Of a stretch of 64,000 bases of DNA, positions 35,747-43,529 are shown in pieces. The DNA comes from Bacteroidetes bacterium GWF2_38_335 (GTDB lineage Bacteria; Bacteroidota; Bacteroidia; Bacteroidales; GWF2-38-335): positions 62,001 through 126,000 of the forward strand of contig MEOH01000026.1 in the NCBI GenBank assembly GCA_001769535.1. Reading direction: 5' to 3'. Under the pieces are notes generated by a model. That model ran no database searches, was not told the DNA's origin, and was given only the letters and a program-made list of their open reading frames with translations. Within the stretch, counting starts at the first letter, position 1, and each line of letters starts with the position of its first letter. The translations under genes and the position numbers were made by a program.

Positions 35747-36232
35747 CTAGGGATGCGAAATGACATCAAATCCCAATAATCCTTCGGATATTTTAATCTT
35801 TTCGGTTGTGGCTTTAAAATATGGTATGGTTTTTTCTATTTCTCCGTTTTTAATCACTGTATAACTGATTTGCTTGTCCGATTGACCATGGCTTCCTGCA
35901 ATAGTTTTGATGTCGTCAGCTACATAAGAATGAGTTGACTTATTTTGTGCTGATAAAAAGTTAATTGCAAGAAAAATAAAAAGAACCAAACTTCCTGAGG
36001 AAATTGTGTGCAATACATATTGCATTGCCCAATGTGTTTTTTGTCCGGTAATTTTATTGACTTTATTTATAAAAACCGGAGTTAATAATAGTCCGGGAGT
36101 TAAAAGTAATACCAAAATCAGATAGCCAGGAATAACAGTATACCTGTACAAAAAAACCGAACTAACTAAGAGGTAAACACCGGCAATTATTATTGCTGCC
36201 GAAAGGATCCTGTTTTTGTTTGAATTTTCCAT
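35747..36232 (-). CDS. Small inner-membrane protein downstream of amt
   Basis: A 161-residue protein with three predicted membrane helices (about 11-29, 34-54 and 76-96) and a soluble C-terminal part of about 65 residues (HSYVADDIKTIAGSHGQSDKQISY...). I do not recognise the family. It follows amt by 69 bases and is closed by a strong terminator, so amt and this gene can form one transcript. The spacer holds a hairpin (36247-36272). A partner or regulator of the transporter is conceivable, but nothing in the sequence shows it. Confidence 0.6.
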   Translation of the reverse strand: MENSNKNRILSAAIIIAGVYLLVSSVFLYRYTVIPGYLILVLLLTPGLLLTPVFINKVNKITGQKTHWAMQYVLHTISSGSLVLFIFLAINFLSAQNKSTHSYVADDIKTIAGSHGQSDKQISYTVIKNGEIEKTIPYFKATTEKIKISEGLLGFDVISHP

Positions 36233-36246
36233 AATTTTAAATTTTT

Positions 36247-36272
36247 AGCTCCCGGCTGTTTTACCGGGAGCT
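36247..36272. other. Perfect 9-bp hairpin between amt and the next gene
   Basis: AGCTCCCGG / CCGGGAGCT with an 8-base loop. The T run (GATTTTTT) lies on the forward-strand side, while the genes run on the reverse strand, where the hairpin is followed by A residues. It therefore does not look like a terminator for amt; it may be an mRNA stability or translation element. Confidence 0.5.
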
Positions 36273-36301
36273 GATTTTTTAATTATTAACATTAATTTGA
36301 A

Positions 36302-37516
36302 TTACAAAGCCCCTTCATCATAAGCTTTTTCGCCATGCAACGATTCATCAAGACCTGCATTTTCTTCATCTTCTGTTACTCTAACCCTAACAAAATAATT
36401 GATGATGATCAACATCACATAAGTGAAAATGAAGGCGTAAGCGGCTGCGCCTAAAACTGATACAACTTCTTTCATGAAGAATGCTGAATCACCTTCGATA
36501 AGTCCGGCCTGTCCGCCAATCGAAGCTGTGGCAAAAATACCAAGCAAAATTGTTCCTAAGGTTCCTCCGATACCATGAACACCCCAAACATCCAATGCAT
36601 CGTCCCAACCAAATTTATTTTTCATTTTAACTGCCAGATAACAAACAAAACCTGAGGAAATCCCAATTACAATTGCTCCCCATAATGGCACAAAAGCAGC
36701 AGCTGGTGTTATGGTGGCCAATCCGGCAACCGCTCCGGTAAGAAGTCCTACAAATTTTGGCTTGCCTGTTTCAATCCACTCAATAGCCAACCAGGTTACG
36801 GCAGCGAAAGAAGCAGCTACATCGGTGTTAAGGAAAGCCAGTGTTGTTGATGTGGTTACATCCAGAACACTACCGGCATTAAATCCATACCAGCCAAACC
36901 ACAATAAACCTGTACCTATTGCAACCAAAGGAATGCTGTTGGGAGGAGTCTGTTTGTCTCTTCTTTTACCAACATAGAATACCGAGGCAAGTGCAGCAAA
37001 ACCTGCAGTGGCGTGAACCACAATACCTCCGGCAAAGTCAAGTACACCCCATTCAGCTAATAAACCGCCGCCCCAAATCATATGGACAAACGGGTAGTAA
37101 ACAAATATTTGCCAGAAAACAAGGAATATAAGATAAGACTTAAAAGTCACCCTGTTAACAAATGCACCTGTGATAAGGGCAGGAGTGATGATTGCGAACA
37201 TCATCTGATAAGCAATAAAAATATAGGTGGGATATTTTCCGCCTGTGGGGCCAAACAATTCGGTAGGTTCGATTCCATTAAGAAAAAGAAAATCAAAGTT
37301 TCCGATTACTCCGCCTTCGCCACCGCTGAAACATAATGAGTAACCAAAAGCTACCCACATTACAGTTGTTAATCCCAATGATACAAATGTTTGCATCATA
37401 ATTCCAAGAATATTTCTTTTTCCGGCCAATCCACCGTAAAAGAAAGCCAGTCCGGGGGTCATAAGCATGACCAGACTGGTACATAAGATCATAAAAGTTG
37501 TTGAACCTGTGTCCAT
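36302..37516 (-). CDS. amt: Ammonium transporter
   Basis: Trimeric Amt/MEP channel that takes up ammonium across the inner membrane. The 404 residues form about 11 helices, starting without a cleaved signal (MLMTPGLAFFYGGLAGKRN). The twin-His pore is visible: the first His in GGIVVHATAGFAAL, the second in DVWGVHGIGGTLGT. FGWYGFNAGS and the C-terminal tail VRVTEDEENAGLDESLHGEKAYDEGAL, the tail that normally contacts PII, are also present. No glnK/PII gene lies next to it, which is unusual. It is flanked by paralogous barrel genes and, upstream, a two-component system. The sequence just before the ATG is an 8-bp tandem repeat split by a palindrome. Confidence 0.96.
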   Translation of the reverse strand: MDTGSTTFMILCTSLVMLMTPGLAFFYGGLAGKRNILGIMMQTFVSLGLTTVMWVAFGYSLCFSGGEGGVIGNFDFLFLNGIEPTELFGPTGGKYPTYIFIAYQMMFAIITPALITGAFVNRVTFKSYLIFLVFWQIFVYYPFVHMIWGGGLLAEWGVLDFAGGIVVHATAGFAALASVFYVGKRRDKQTPPNSIPLVAIGTGLLWFGWYGFNAGSVLDVTTSTTLAFLNTDVAASFAAVTWLAIEWIETGKPKFVGLLTGAVAGLATITPAAAFVPLWGAIVIGISSGFVCYLAVKMKNKFGWDDALDVWGVHGIGGTLGTILLGIFATASIGGQAGLIEGDSAFFMKEVVSVLGAAAYAFIFTYVMLIIINYFVRVRVTEDEENAGLDESLHGEKAYDEGAL

Positions 37517-37519
37517 GGT

Positions 37520-37587
37520 GTTTTTGTTTATTTGTTTATTTGTTTATTTGTTTTCCCGATAGCTATCGGGATGTTTATTTGTTTATT
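37520..37587. repeat. 8-bp tandem repeat split by a 16-bp palindrome
   Basis: Units of TGTTTATT (forward strand) occur about three times before and twice after the perfect palindrome CCCGATAGCTATCGGG (37555-37570). A 27-bp core around that palindrome is identical to the copy at 51401-51416. It lies in the leader of amt, so it should be present in the amt mRNA. Confidence 0.7.
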
Positions 37588-37645
37588 TGTTGCTGTTCCA
37601 AGTTAAAAACTTGGAACAGTTTATTATATAGAGCACAATAATTTA

Positions 37646-38410
37646 TTAAAAACTAATACCGGCAACCATAAATATTTTTTCTGATTGCGGATTGGTAATG
37701 AGTGATAAGTTAAAAGGGACTGAAAATGAATCGGTAATCTTGATTTCTTTTTCATGTTTGAGACCAATATTTACAAAACCAAGATAATCACCATACAATC
37801 CTGATTCGCCGCGATCAAGGTCGGGGGCAATAACATTAAATCCTCCGAAAAGCTGAATGTTTTTAAATTTATATCCAACTTCAAGGTAAGTTGAGTGCAT
37901 GATGTCATCAGTGGGCAAACCATTTTCATCATTTTTGACAACATCGGCTCCATATAGATTGGAAGCAAGTAAAACTGTCAATGGAAGTTTTTCGGTTCCA
38001 TTGTACATAACCGAAAATTCAAAAATATGTCCGGTTTCTCCTTGCTTGTACTTGAAATAACCATCATTATCAGTTAATTCATTTGGAAAAAAGTAATCGG
38101 TGAAAGTCAGTGTCAGGATTTTTTTGATTTTATATCCCACATTTAAATCAGCTTCCTGTACACCCGGAAGGTTCACTGCGTAAGCACCCCATGCGTTGAC
38201 AAAGAAATTATTTTTTTCAAAAGCCAGGGTAGGCTGAATACTTGGTGATCCGCCAAAATCAGTCCCGCGCCAAACATAACGGCTCATCAAATCAACTTTT
38301 GAACTGAAAGGGGATTCCTTTTTAACGTCCTGCGAATTCACATTTCCTGCTAAAATAAAAGCAAGAATAATCATAGAAATTAATGCTTTGGTTTCAAAAA
38401 GTTTTTTCAT
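37646..38410 (-). CDS. TorF-like outer-membrane beta-barrel protein (copy 2)
   Basis: A 254-residue paralogue of the protein at 34871-35608. A signal peptide (ending GNVNSQ) is followed by DLMSRYVWRGTDFGGSPSIQPTLAFEKNNFFVNAWGAYAV and the same strand pattern to the C-terminal IFMVAGISF. It is the gene immediately upstream of amt on the same strand (129 bases apart), and it is preceded by the response regulator gene. A palindrome TTACGTG-AAA-CACGTAA about 98 bases upstream is a candidate operator. It is probably an outer-membrane channel for the substrate of the transporter; this is inference from gene order. Confidence 0.75.
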   Translation of the reverse strand: MKKLFETKALISMIILAFILAGNVNSQDVKKESPFSSKVDLMSRYVWRGTDFGGSPSIQPTLAFEKNNFFVNAWGAYAVNLPGVQEADLNVGYKIKKILTLTFTDYFFPNELTDNDGYFKYKQGETGHIFEFSVMYNGTEKLPLTVLLASNLYGADVVKNDENGLPTDDIMHSTYLEVGYKFKNIQLFGGFNVIAPDLDRGESGLYGDYLGFVNIGLKHEKEIKITDSFSVPFNLSLITNPQSEKIFMVAGISF

Positions 38411-38499
38411 AATAATGAATTAATAATTAATGAATACTATTTGAATCCAAAATTCAAAATATCAGATCAATCAAACAATTGCGGCAATTCTGAATTTTC

Positions 38500-38516
38500 T
38501 TACGTGAAACACGTAA
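38500..38516. promoter_or_regulatory. Candidate operator palindrome TTACGTG-AAA-CACGTAA
   Basis: A perfect 7-bp inverted repeat with a 3-base centre lies 12 bases past the stop of the NarL-like regulator and about 90-100 bases before the barrel gene start. It has no T tract, so it is a better candidate for a binding site than a terminator. Confidence 0.4.
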
Positions 38517-38528
38517 AACATTGGAAGG

Positions 38529-39200
38529 CTATTTTTCCGACTTATTGAGGTCTATAATTCCGTTTTTTATGGCAAACTTAACTAGATCAACGGAATTGTT
38601 TATCTCTAGTTTTTGTAGTATGTGCGTTTTATGTGACTCAACGGTGCGGGTGCTGATGAAAAGTTTTTCAGCAATTTGACTATTATGCATTCCCTCTGCT
38701 ACCATTTTCAATATTTCTTTTTCTCTTTTAGTAAGCAGTTCAGCTTTATTTTTTGTTTCTTCAACTGCTTTGGCTTTATGAAAATAGCTTTTAAGCATGA
38801 TTCGGGAAATTTCAGAGCTGAAATAATCATTGCCCTGATTAATTTCAGATATGGCTGTCAAAAGTTCAGCTTTCGAAGTGTTTTTGGGGAGATATCCTCT
38901 GGCACCCGCTTTTACTGCGTTTAAAACAAAATCCTCTTGCAGGTACATAGATAATATGAGAACATCAATTTGAGGATATTGTGTTTTTATTTTTTTTGTG
39001 AGTTCAATACCCGATTCTCCGGGCAATGAAATATCCAGAATTGCTATATCAGGTAAAGTGTTTTTAAGAAGATTAAACAATTCAACACCATTTCCGGCTT
39101 CACCAATAACTTCAATATCAAGGGAATCCTTTAGGAGAGATTTGATACCATCTCTGACCAGACTGTGATCATCAACCAGAATAACGTTAATTTTTTTCAT
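38529..39200 (-). CDS. NarL/FixJ-family response regulator
   Basis: A 223-residue DNA-binding response regulator. Receiver domain 1-120: Asp10-Asp11, phosphoacceptor Asp56 (AILDISLPG), and the Lys in GYLPKNTSKAE. LuxR-type helix-turn-helix at about 150-215: LTKREKEILKMVAEGMHNSQIAEKLFISTRTVESHKTHILQKL. Its ATG lies inside the 3' end of the kinase gene (14-base overlap), so they are one operon and a cognate pair. Downstream on the same strand come barrel copy 2 and amt, making these the likely targets. Confidence 0.93.
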   Translation of the reverse strand: MKKINVILVDDHSLVRDGIKSLLKDSLDIEVIGEAGNGVELFNLLKNTLPDIAILDISLPGESGIELTKKIKTQYPQIDVLILSMYLQEDFVLNAVKAGARGYLPKNTSKAELLTAISEINQGNDYFSSEISRIMLKSYFHKAKAVEETKNKAELLTKREKEILKMVAEGMHNSQIAEKLFISTRTVESHKTHILQKLEINNSVDLVKFAIKNGIIDLNKSEK

Positions 39201-40989
39201 TCAGATCTGTTTTTAACGGTATTATAATATTAATAATCGTTCCACGGCCCGATTCAGATTTAATATTTATTTCACCACCAAGCAATTTAACCCTTTCTTT
39301 CATATTGATAAGCCCGTTTTTATTCAGTTGCGAAGAATAAATGTCTTTTTCAATAAATCCGGTGCCATTGTCTTCAAAACTAAGATAAAGGTAATTATTT
39401 TCTGAATATAAACTTACTGATACTTCATCGGCTCCGGAGTGTTTAATAATATTATTGAATGCTTCCTGTGAAATTCTGAAAACATATATTTTAATAATAT
39501 CGGGAAGATTGGCTGGAACATTCTGACAGTCAAACATAACCTCAATCTGTTTTTGATTTTTTAAATCATCACAAAGGTTTTTAATTGCAGTTTCAATTCC
39601 GAATTCCTTTAAAACCGCAGGCATCAAATTGTTTGATATTCTTCTTGCCTCATCAATGGTATCGTCCAAAAGTTTTTTAACTCCTGTAAATTTTGTTTCA
39701 TTGCAATTATGGCAATCATCGAGGTTTTCAATCCTAAGCTTTAAAGCAATAAGTGACTGTCCCATACTGTCATGCAATTCTCTTGACAATCTTTGTCTTT
39801 CGCTTTCCTGACCATCAATCATGGATTGAAGTCTGTTCATCTTTTCAATTTCAAGTTCTTCGGTTTTTGCCCTGATTTGCTCTGACATCAGTCTGAATGA
39901 ATCTGCCAGTTCGCCAAGTTCATCACCACGGTTAATAGAAATAGGGGTATTGTAATTTCCTTTTCCCACATTTTGAGCAGCATCTTTGAGTTCAATGATG
40001 GGGCGTGAAATCCGTTTTGAAAATAAAAAGGCAATAATGAAGATTATCAAAGAAAGGATTGCTGTTAAACCAAGAATATTATTTCTAATTTCATGAATGG
40101 TAATCATGGCTTCTTCAAAATCGATTTCTGCCAGAATAACCCAGTTCAGCCCATTAATATTCACTTTGCTGAAAGAACTCAGCACTTTAATGTTACGGTA
40201 ATCAAAAATTATTGCGGTTCCGGGCTTGTTGTCAAGTGCATTTTTTACTCCGTCGGATTTAACAGAGGTATTAAGAACAGAATTGTCATGAAAACGGGAA
40301 GTACTTCGCATAAGAAAATCTTCACCAACAAGATATGATTCACCACTTTTGCCCAATCCGTTATGAGGATTGTTTTCATACATAATGGAGTTGATTGATT
40401 CGATATTAATCTGTAAAATCAAATAATCTGTGGTTGAATCGCCCGGACTGACAGGGGCGCCGACATTCAGAAATGTTTCTTTTCCGTCGGTTTTAAGATC
40501 TTCAAGCACGATGTCATTTTTTTCTCTTATTTTCTCAATTAAACCATTGTATTTATGGGCATCATCAATGTTTAAAATGAAACGGTCGGTTCCGTGTGTA
40601 TTAAAAGAAACACAGTGTTTTCCTGAAACCAAAATGACTTTTTCAAAGCTTGTTTCGTTTTGAAAAAAAAGATTGAGAAAGCCTCTTTTATCAGGGTTAA
40701 AACCAGTTTTTGACTTATATAGCGAATCATCCGAATTAATAAGTCCGAACAATTCTTTTATTTCAGTTGATCTTGAAATAAAAATAACATCATTGTTTCT
40801 TTCAGAGAAGAATTTTTCAATTCGGTTTTTCTTTTCTATTCTTAATGAGGTTAGTTGATCGAAAGTCCTGCTCAATAAGGCATCCTTTGAACTGTAATAA
40901 TAAAAAATACTGATAATAACTGCTACTCCAATTCCCAAAAGGAGAAAATATAAAACAAGCTTTTCGGTGATCAGTATTTTGCGTTTCAT
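39187..40989 (-). CDS. Sensor histidine kinase (NarX/DesK-type, HisKA_3)
   Basis: Membrane sensor kinase. The frame is open to a TTG at 41001, but that codon lies inside a TATATTTG promoter element, so the ATG at 40989 (MKRKILITEKLVLYF) is taken, giving 600 residues. Helix 1 is at about 9-30, a periplasmic Cache-like sensory region at 31-275, and helix 2 at about 295-318. These are followed by HAMP (about 318-370), a HisKA_3 dimerisation box with the phosphoacceptor His in QRLSRELHDSMGQSLIALKLRIEN, and a HATPase domain (NNIIKHSGADEV, EDNGTGF, LGGEINIKSESGRGT). A CHNC pair follows the His box. It partners with the overlapping NarL-like regulator. The signal is unknown; the location near amt suggests nitrogen. 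Confidence 0.92.
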   Translation of the reverse strand: MKRKILITEKLVLYFLLLGIGVAVIISIFYYYSSKDALLSRTFDQLTSLRIEKKNRIEKFFSERNNDVIFISRSTEIKELFGLINSDDSLYKSKTGFNPDKRGFLNLFFQNETSFEKVILVSGKHCVSFNTHGTDRFILNIDDAHKYNGLIEKIREKNDIVLEDLKTDGKETFLNVGAPVSPGDSTTDYLILQINIESINSIMYENNPHNGLGKSGESYLVGEDFLMRSTSRFHDNSVLNTSVKSDGVKNALDNKPGTAIIFDYRNIKVLSSFSKVNINGLNWVILAEIDFEEAMITIHEIRNNILGLTAILSLIIFIIAFLFSKRISRPIIELKDAAQNVGKGNYNTPISINRGDELGELADSFRLMSEQIRAKTEELEIEKMNRLQSMIDGQESERQRLSRELHDSMGQSLIALKLRIENLDDCHNCNETKFTGVKKLLDDTIDEARRISNNLMPAVLKEFGIETAIKNLCDDLKNQKQIEVMFDCQNVPANLPDIIKIYVFRISQEAFNNIIKHSGADEVSVSLYSENNYLYLSFEDNGTGFIEKDIYSSQLNKNGLINMKERVKLLGGEINIKSESGRGTIINIIIPLKTDLNEKN

Positions 40990-40998
40990 AAGTAAATG

Positions 40999-41006
40999 CA
41001 AATATA
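40999..41006 (-). promoter_or_regulatory. Putative -7 promoter element TATATTTG
   Basis: An exact TAnnTTTG match on the reverse strand, 9 bases before the kinase ATG at 40989, implying a leader of only a few bases. No good -33 element was seen at 19-21 bases. Confidence 0.45.
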
Positions 41007-41047
41007 CTAATTTTAAAATGTTTAAGTAGTGCTTGCAAGAAAACTAA

Positions 41048-41248
41048 AGTGTCAGAGGAGAAAAGCCCAAATTCAAGGGTTACTCCCTTTGGTCGTGAGC
41101 TCCGCTTCGCTACGGTTGCGTACTTAGCCGAAGGCGCTCATGAGCGAAGCGAATAACCCCCAAAAAGCGGAGTCCCGACTTTTAAAGTCGTGGATGAGCA
41201 TTTTTGGGGCAAGCATAACGCAGAAGTTGGGGTTTTCTTACTGACACT
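41048..41248. mobile_element. MITE-like element, 201 bp, with imperfect terminal inverted repeats
   Basis: Ends begin AGTGTCAG on both strands. With one gap the match extends about 27 bases (AGAAAA, CCCAA and TTC blocks shared). There is no ORF inside. The interior contains the hairpin CGACTTT-T-AAAGTCG (41176-41190) and repeated GAGCGAAGCG-type words. It exactly fills the gap between the kinase promoter and the stop of the lipoprotein gene. No clear target-site duplication is visible. Confidence 0.5.
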
Positions 41249-41253
41249 AAGTA

Positions 41254-41865
41254 TTAGTCTATACTCAAAGGCTCAGATGTTGGAAAAACTTTTCCGTAAA
41301 GCGGATGCATCTGATCGGGGAATGCCGAGTTTTCGGTTGAGAAAAAGGCATCATAATCTGTATGGTTTCTGATGATCCAGATATTAAAGCAATCACTGAT
41401 GTTTGTTCCGTCAAGTTTTTGAAAATCAAGTTGTACTCTGTATTTCCCCGAAATGCAATCAATACCCGATAAATCTTTACCGTTCCAGCCTTGAGTAATA
41501 TTATCAGAAGGAATTAAACTTGTGCATTCAAAAACCATTATATCAGTAGCTGAGTAAATTTTCAAATCAATGCTTGTCAAACTATCAACAAACACAACAA
41601 AAAAGTTATCATTTATACCGTCACCATTTGGAGAAAACATATTTGGTGCACAGGCAAAATTATAATGGTCAACATAAATACCCGGCATAAAAAGAATTGG
41701 CGCCGGCAAAATTGAATCAACCAGTTCGTAATATTTGTTATTTGGACAAGTTGTGTAAACAGGATCAGGCTCATCATCGATGTCCTCAGCATCATTACAG
41801 GAAATTAAGGTAATCAGTACAAATGAGAAAAATGCTAAAATGTAAAATAAATTTTGAAGTTTCAT
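41254..41865 (-). CDS. Lipoprotein with type B (CHU_C-like) sorting domain
   Basis: A 203-residue protein with lipobox LISC (Cys23). Most of the mature part is a gliding-motility-type C-terminal domain with the signature NMFSPNGDGINDNFFV, followed by IDLKIYSATDIMVFE, GWNGKDLSGIDCISGKYRVQLDFQ. This domain usually sits at the end of large adhesins exported by the type IX system (type B). Here it is nearly alone behind a lipoprotein signal, and it is followed by about 40 extra residues. It may be a surface lipoprotein that adopted the fold. A MITE-like element lies 5 bases past the stop codon. Confidence 0.75.
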   Translation of the reverse strand: MKLQNLFYILAFFSFVLITLISCNDAEDIDDEPDPVYTTCPNNKYYELVDSILPAPILFMPGIYVDHYNFACAPNMFSPNGDGINDNFFVVFVDSLTSIDLKIYSATDIMVFECTSLIPSDNITQGWNGKDLSGIDCISGKYRVQLDFQKLDGTNISDCFNIWIIRNHTDYDAFFSTENSAFPDQMHPLYGKVFPTSEPLSID

Positions 41866-42154
41866 GACTTTTTAAGTATTGATAATTAATGTTTGGAAGA
41901 AAACTCCCTAATTTTCTTTTCAAACCTACACTATTTTTTTAAAAAACACAATACCTGATTGAAATAACTCATTTCATTTTCAAGGGATGTTTTCTGACTA
42001 GAGTGCAGGCATGTAATACCAGTTGTAAAACAGATTCCCGATAAACGAGGGTAAACAATCTGTTTTAATATTATATGACTATCGTGATACATTAATAATA
42101 GAACCATCAGATGAAAATGGAAATGAATTTTGGGGTGCTCGTCAACTTGCAAAA
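41866..42154. other. Intergenic stretch containing the unlabelled 5' part of a dinD-like frame
   Basis: Contains the divergent promoter region. From 42029 onward the forward frame is open into the dinD-like gene but has no ATG, GTG or TTG before 42155. The region 42113-42154 encodes ENGNEFWGARQLAK, clearly part of the DinD fold. Confidence 0.6.
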
Positions 42155-42895
42155 GTGTTGGAATACTCTGATTTCAGAAATTTTCAATCAGTTATATCAA
42201 AAGCGAAAGATGCTTGTAAAAATAGTAGACAGCTTATCGAAAACCATCTCGTTGAGTTCAACGAGATGGTTGCCATTGGTTCAGGTGCCGAAAGAAAAAT
42301 GCCAAGTTGCAAACTGAGTCGATACGCTTGTTACCTTATTGTGCAAAATGCCAACCCGAGCAAAGAAATAGTTGCATTAGGGCAAACCTATTTTGCCGTA
42401 CAAACACGTCTGCAAGAAATTCGGCAAATGGATGAATATAACCGTTTAACTACCGAAGATGAAAAGCGTTTGTTTTTGCGAAACGAAATGGCAAAACATA
42501 ATACACAATTAGCGGCAGCTGCCAAAGATGCAGGAGTAATTACCGAAATAGATTATGCAATATTTCAAAACCACGGATACAAAGGTCTTTATGGTGGTAT
42601 AGATGCTAAAGGAATACACGCTAAAAAAGGATTAAAGAAAAGTCAAAAAATACTCGACCACATGGGCAGTACCGAACTGGCTGCAAATCTTTTCCGGGCT
42701 ACACAAACTGAAGAAAAACTAAAACGTGAACAAATAAAAGGAAAACAAAAAGCCAACCAAACTCACTTCGAAGTAGGCAAAAAAGTAAGAAAAACTATTA
42801 AAGAATTAGGAGGCACTATGCCCGAAAACCTTCCCGCTGCAGATAGTATAAAAAAATTAGAACAGAAAACAGAGAAAAAGAAATTGAAAAAGTAA
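42155..42895 (+). CDS. dinD: DinD-like DNA-damage-inducible protein, start codon missing or displaced
   Basis: Resembles DNA-damage-inducible protein D (BRO-N-like N-terminus). Recognisable parts: RYACYLIVQNANPSKEIVALGQTYFAVQTR, EDEKRLFLRNEMAKHNTQLAAAAKDAGVIT, ILDHMGSTELAANLFRATQTEEKLKRE and THFEVGKKVRKTIKELGGTMPENLP. Coordinates start at the first in-frame start codon (GTG at 42155), but homologous sequence continues upstream in frame (NGNEFWGARQLAKVLEYSDF), and the frame is open from 42029 without any start codon. The gene is therefore either 5'-damaged or uses a rare start. In enterobacteria dinD belongs to the SOS regulon. No LexA-type site was identified here. It is convergent with the kor operon, separated by a hairpin. 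Confidence 0.75.
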   Translation: MLEYSDFRNFQSVISKAKDACKNSRQLIENHLVEFNEMVAIGSGAERKMPSCKLSRYACYLIVQNANPSKEIVALGQTYFAVQTRLQEIRQMDEYNRLTTEDEKRLFLRNEMAKHNTQLAAAAKDAGVITEIDYAIFQNHGYKGLYGGIDAKGIHAKKGLKKSQKILDHMGSTELAANLFRATQTEEKLKREQIKGKQKANQTHFEVGKKVRKTIKELGGTMPENLPAADSIKKLEQKTEKKKLKK

Positions 42896-42899
42896 AAAA

Positions 42900-42926
42900 A
42901 AAGCCATCCCAATAAGGAATGGCTTT
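42900..42926. terminator. Bidirectional terminator between dinD-like gene and kor operon
   Basis: AAAGCCAT / ATGGCTTT form a perfect 8-bp stem, extended by CC/GG across a bulge. A or T runs on each side suit termination from either direction. Confidence 0.7.
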
Positions 42927-42946
42927 AAAATTACTTGCAAATTGTA

Positions 42947-43492
42947 TTAAGAATACTTTTTTACTACTTCCATGCCTTTTGTAATGGCCTGTTCATTAAT
43001 TGGAATCAGGTTATGGTGACGGGTGGGGAGAGATTTTTTCAGCCCTTTGATCACGTTGTCCATTTTTACAATAGGTTTTAATTTCAGGAAAGCACCCAGT
43101 ACAATCATGTTGAAAGTTTTTCCTGATTCAGTTTTTGCAGATTCTTCAGCAGCTTCGACCTGGTAAATCTGAATATCTTTACGTGTTGGATGTTTTGTGA
43201 TACCGTTTGGATCATATAATAACAATCCGCCTGGTTTTACTGATTTTTCAAATTTATCCATCGACTGCTGGTTCAGAATAATTGCTGTGTCGAATTCATT
43301 GATAACAGGAGAGGAGATTCTTTCGTCGCTCAATATTACTGTAACATTGGCTGTTCCGCCTCTCATTTCTGGTCCGTACGATGGCATCCAGCTAACTTCC
43401 TGATCCTGCATGATTCCTGAATATGCAAGGATTTTTCCCATGGAAAGTACACCTTGTCCACCAAATCCGGCTATGATAATTTCTTCAGTCAT
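42947..43492 (-). CDS. korC: 2-oxoacid:ferredoxin oxidoreductase, gamma subunit
   Basis: Gamma-type subunit of an oxygen-sensitive thiamine-dependent 2-oxoacid oxidoreductase. The N-terminus EEIIIAGFGGQGVLSMGKILAYSGIMQ carries the family GGQGV motif, and SWMPSYGPEMRGGTANVTVILSD follows. The length (181) is normal. It is last in a four-gene operon (ferredoxin, alpha, beta, gamma), 37 bases after the beta subunit. The complex decarboxylates a 2-oxoacid with CoA and reduces ferredoxin, or runs in reverse. The exact substrate (2-oxoglutarate or branched-chain 2-oxoacid) cannot be separated by eye. Confidence 0.9.
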   Translation of the reverse strand: MTEEIIIAGFGGQGVLSMGKILAYSGIMQDQEVSWMPSYGPEMRGGTANVTVILSDERISSPVINEFDTAIILNQQSMDKFEKSVKPGGLLLYDPNGITKHPTRKDIQIYQVEAAEESAKTESGKTFNMIVLGAFLKLKPIVKMDNVIKGLKKSLPTRHHNLIPINEQAITKGMEVVKKYS

Positions 43493-43529
43493 ATCTCTAA
43501 AATTTAGATTTTCAAATTAATATTACGGT

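Noticed and set aside
36711-37336. Forward-strand ORFs within amt
   Set aside because: They are shadows of a well-supported transporter gene and lack motifs.
42111-42317. Small ORF starting ATGAAAATGGAAATG in a second frame over dinD
   Set aside because: It is out of frame with a clearly homologous DinD reading, and its product has no recognisable features.
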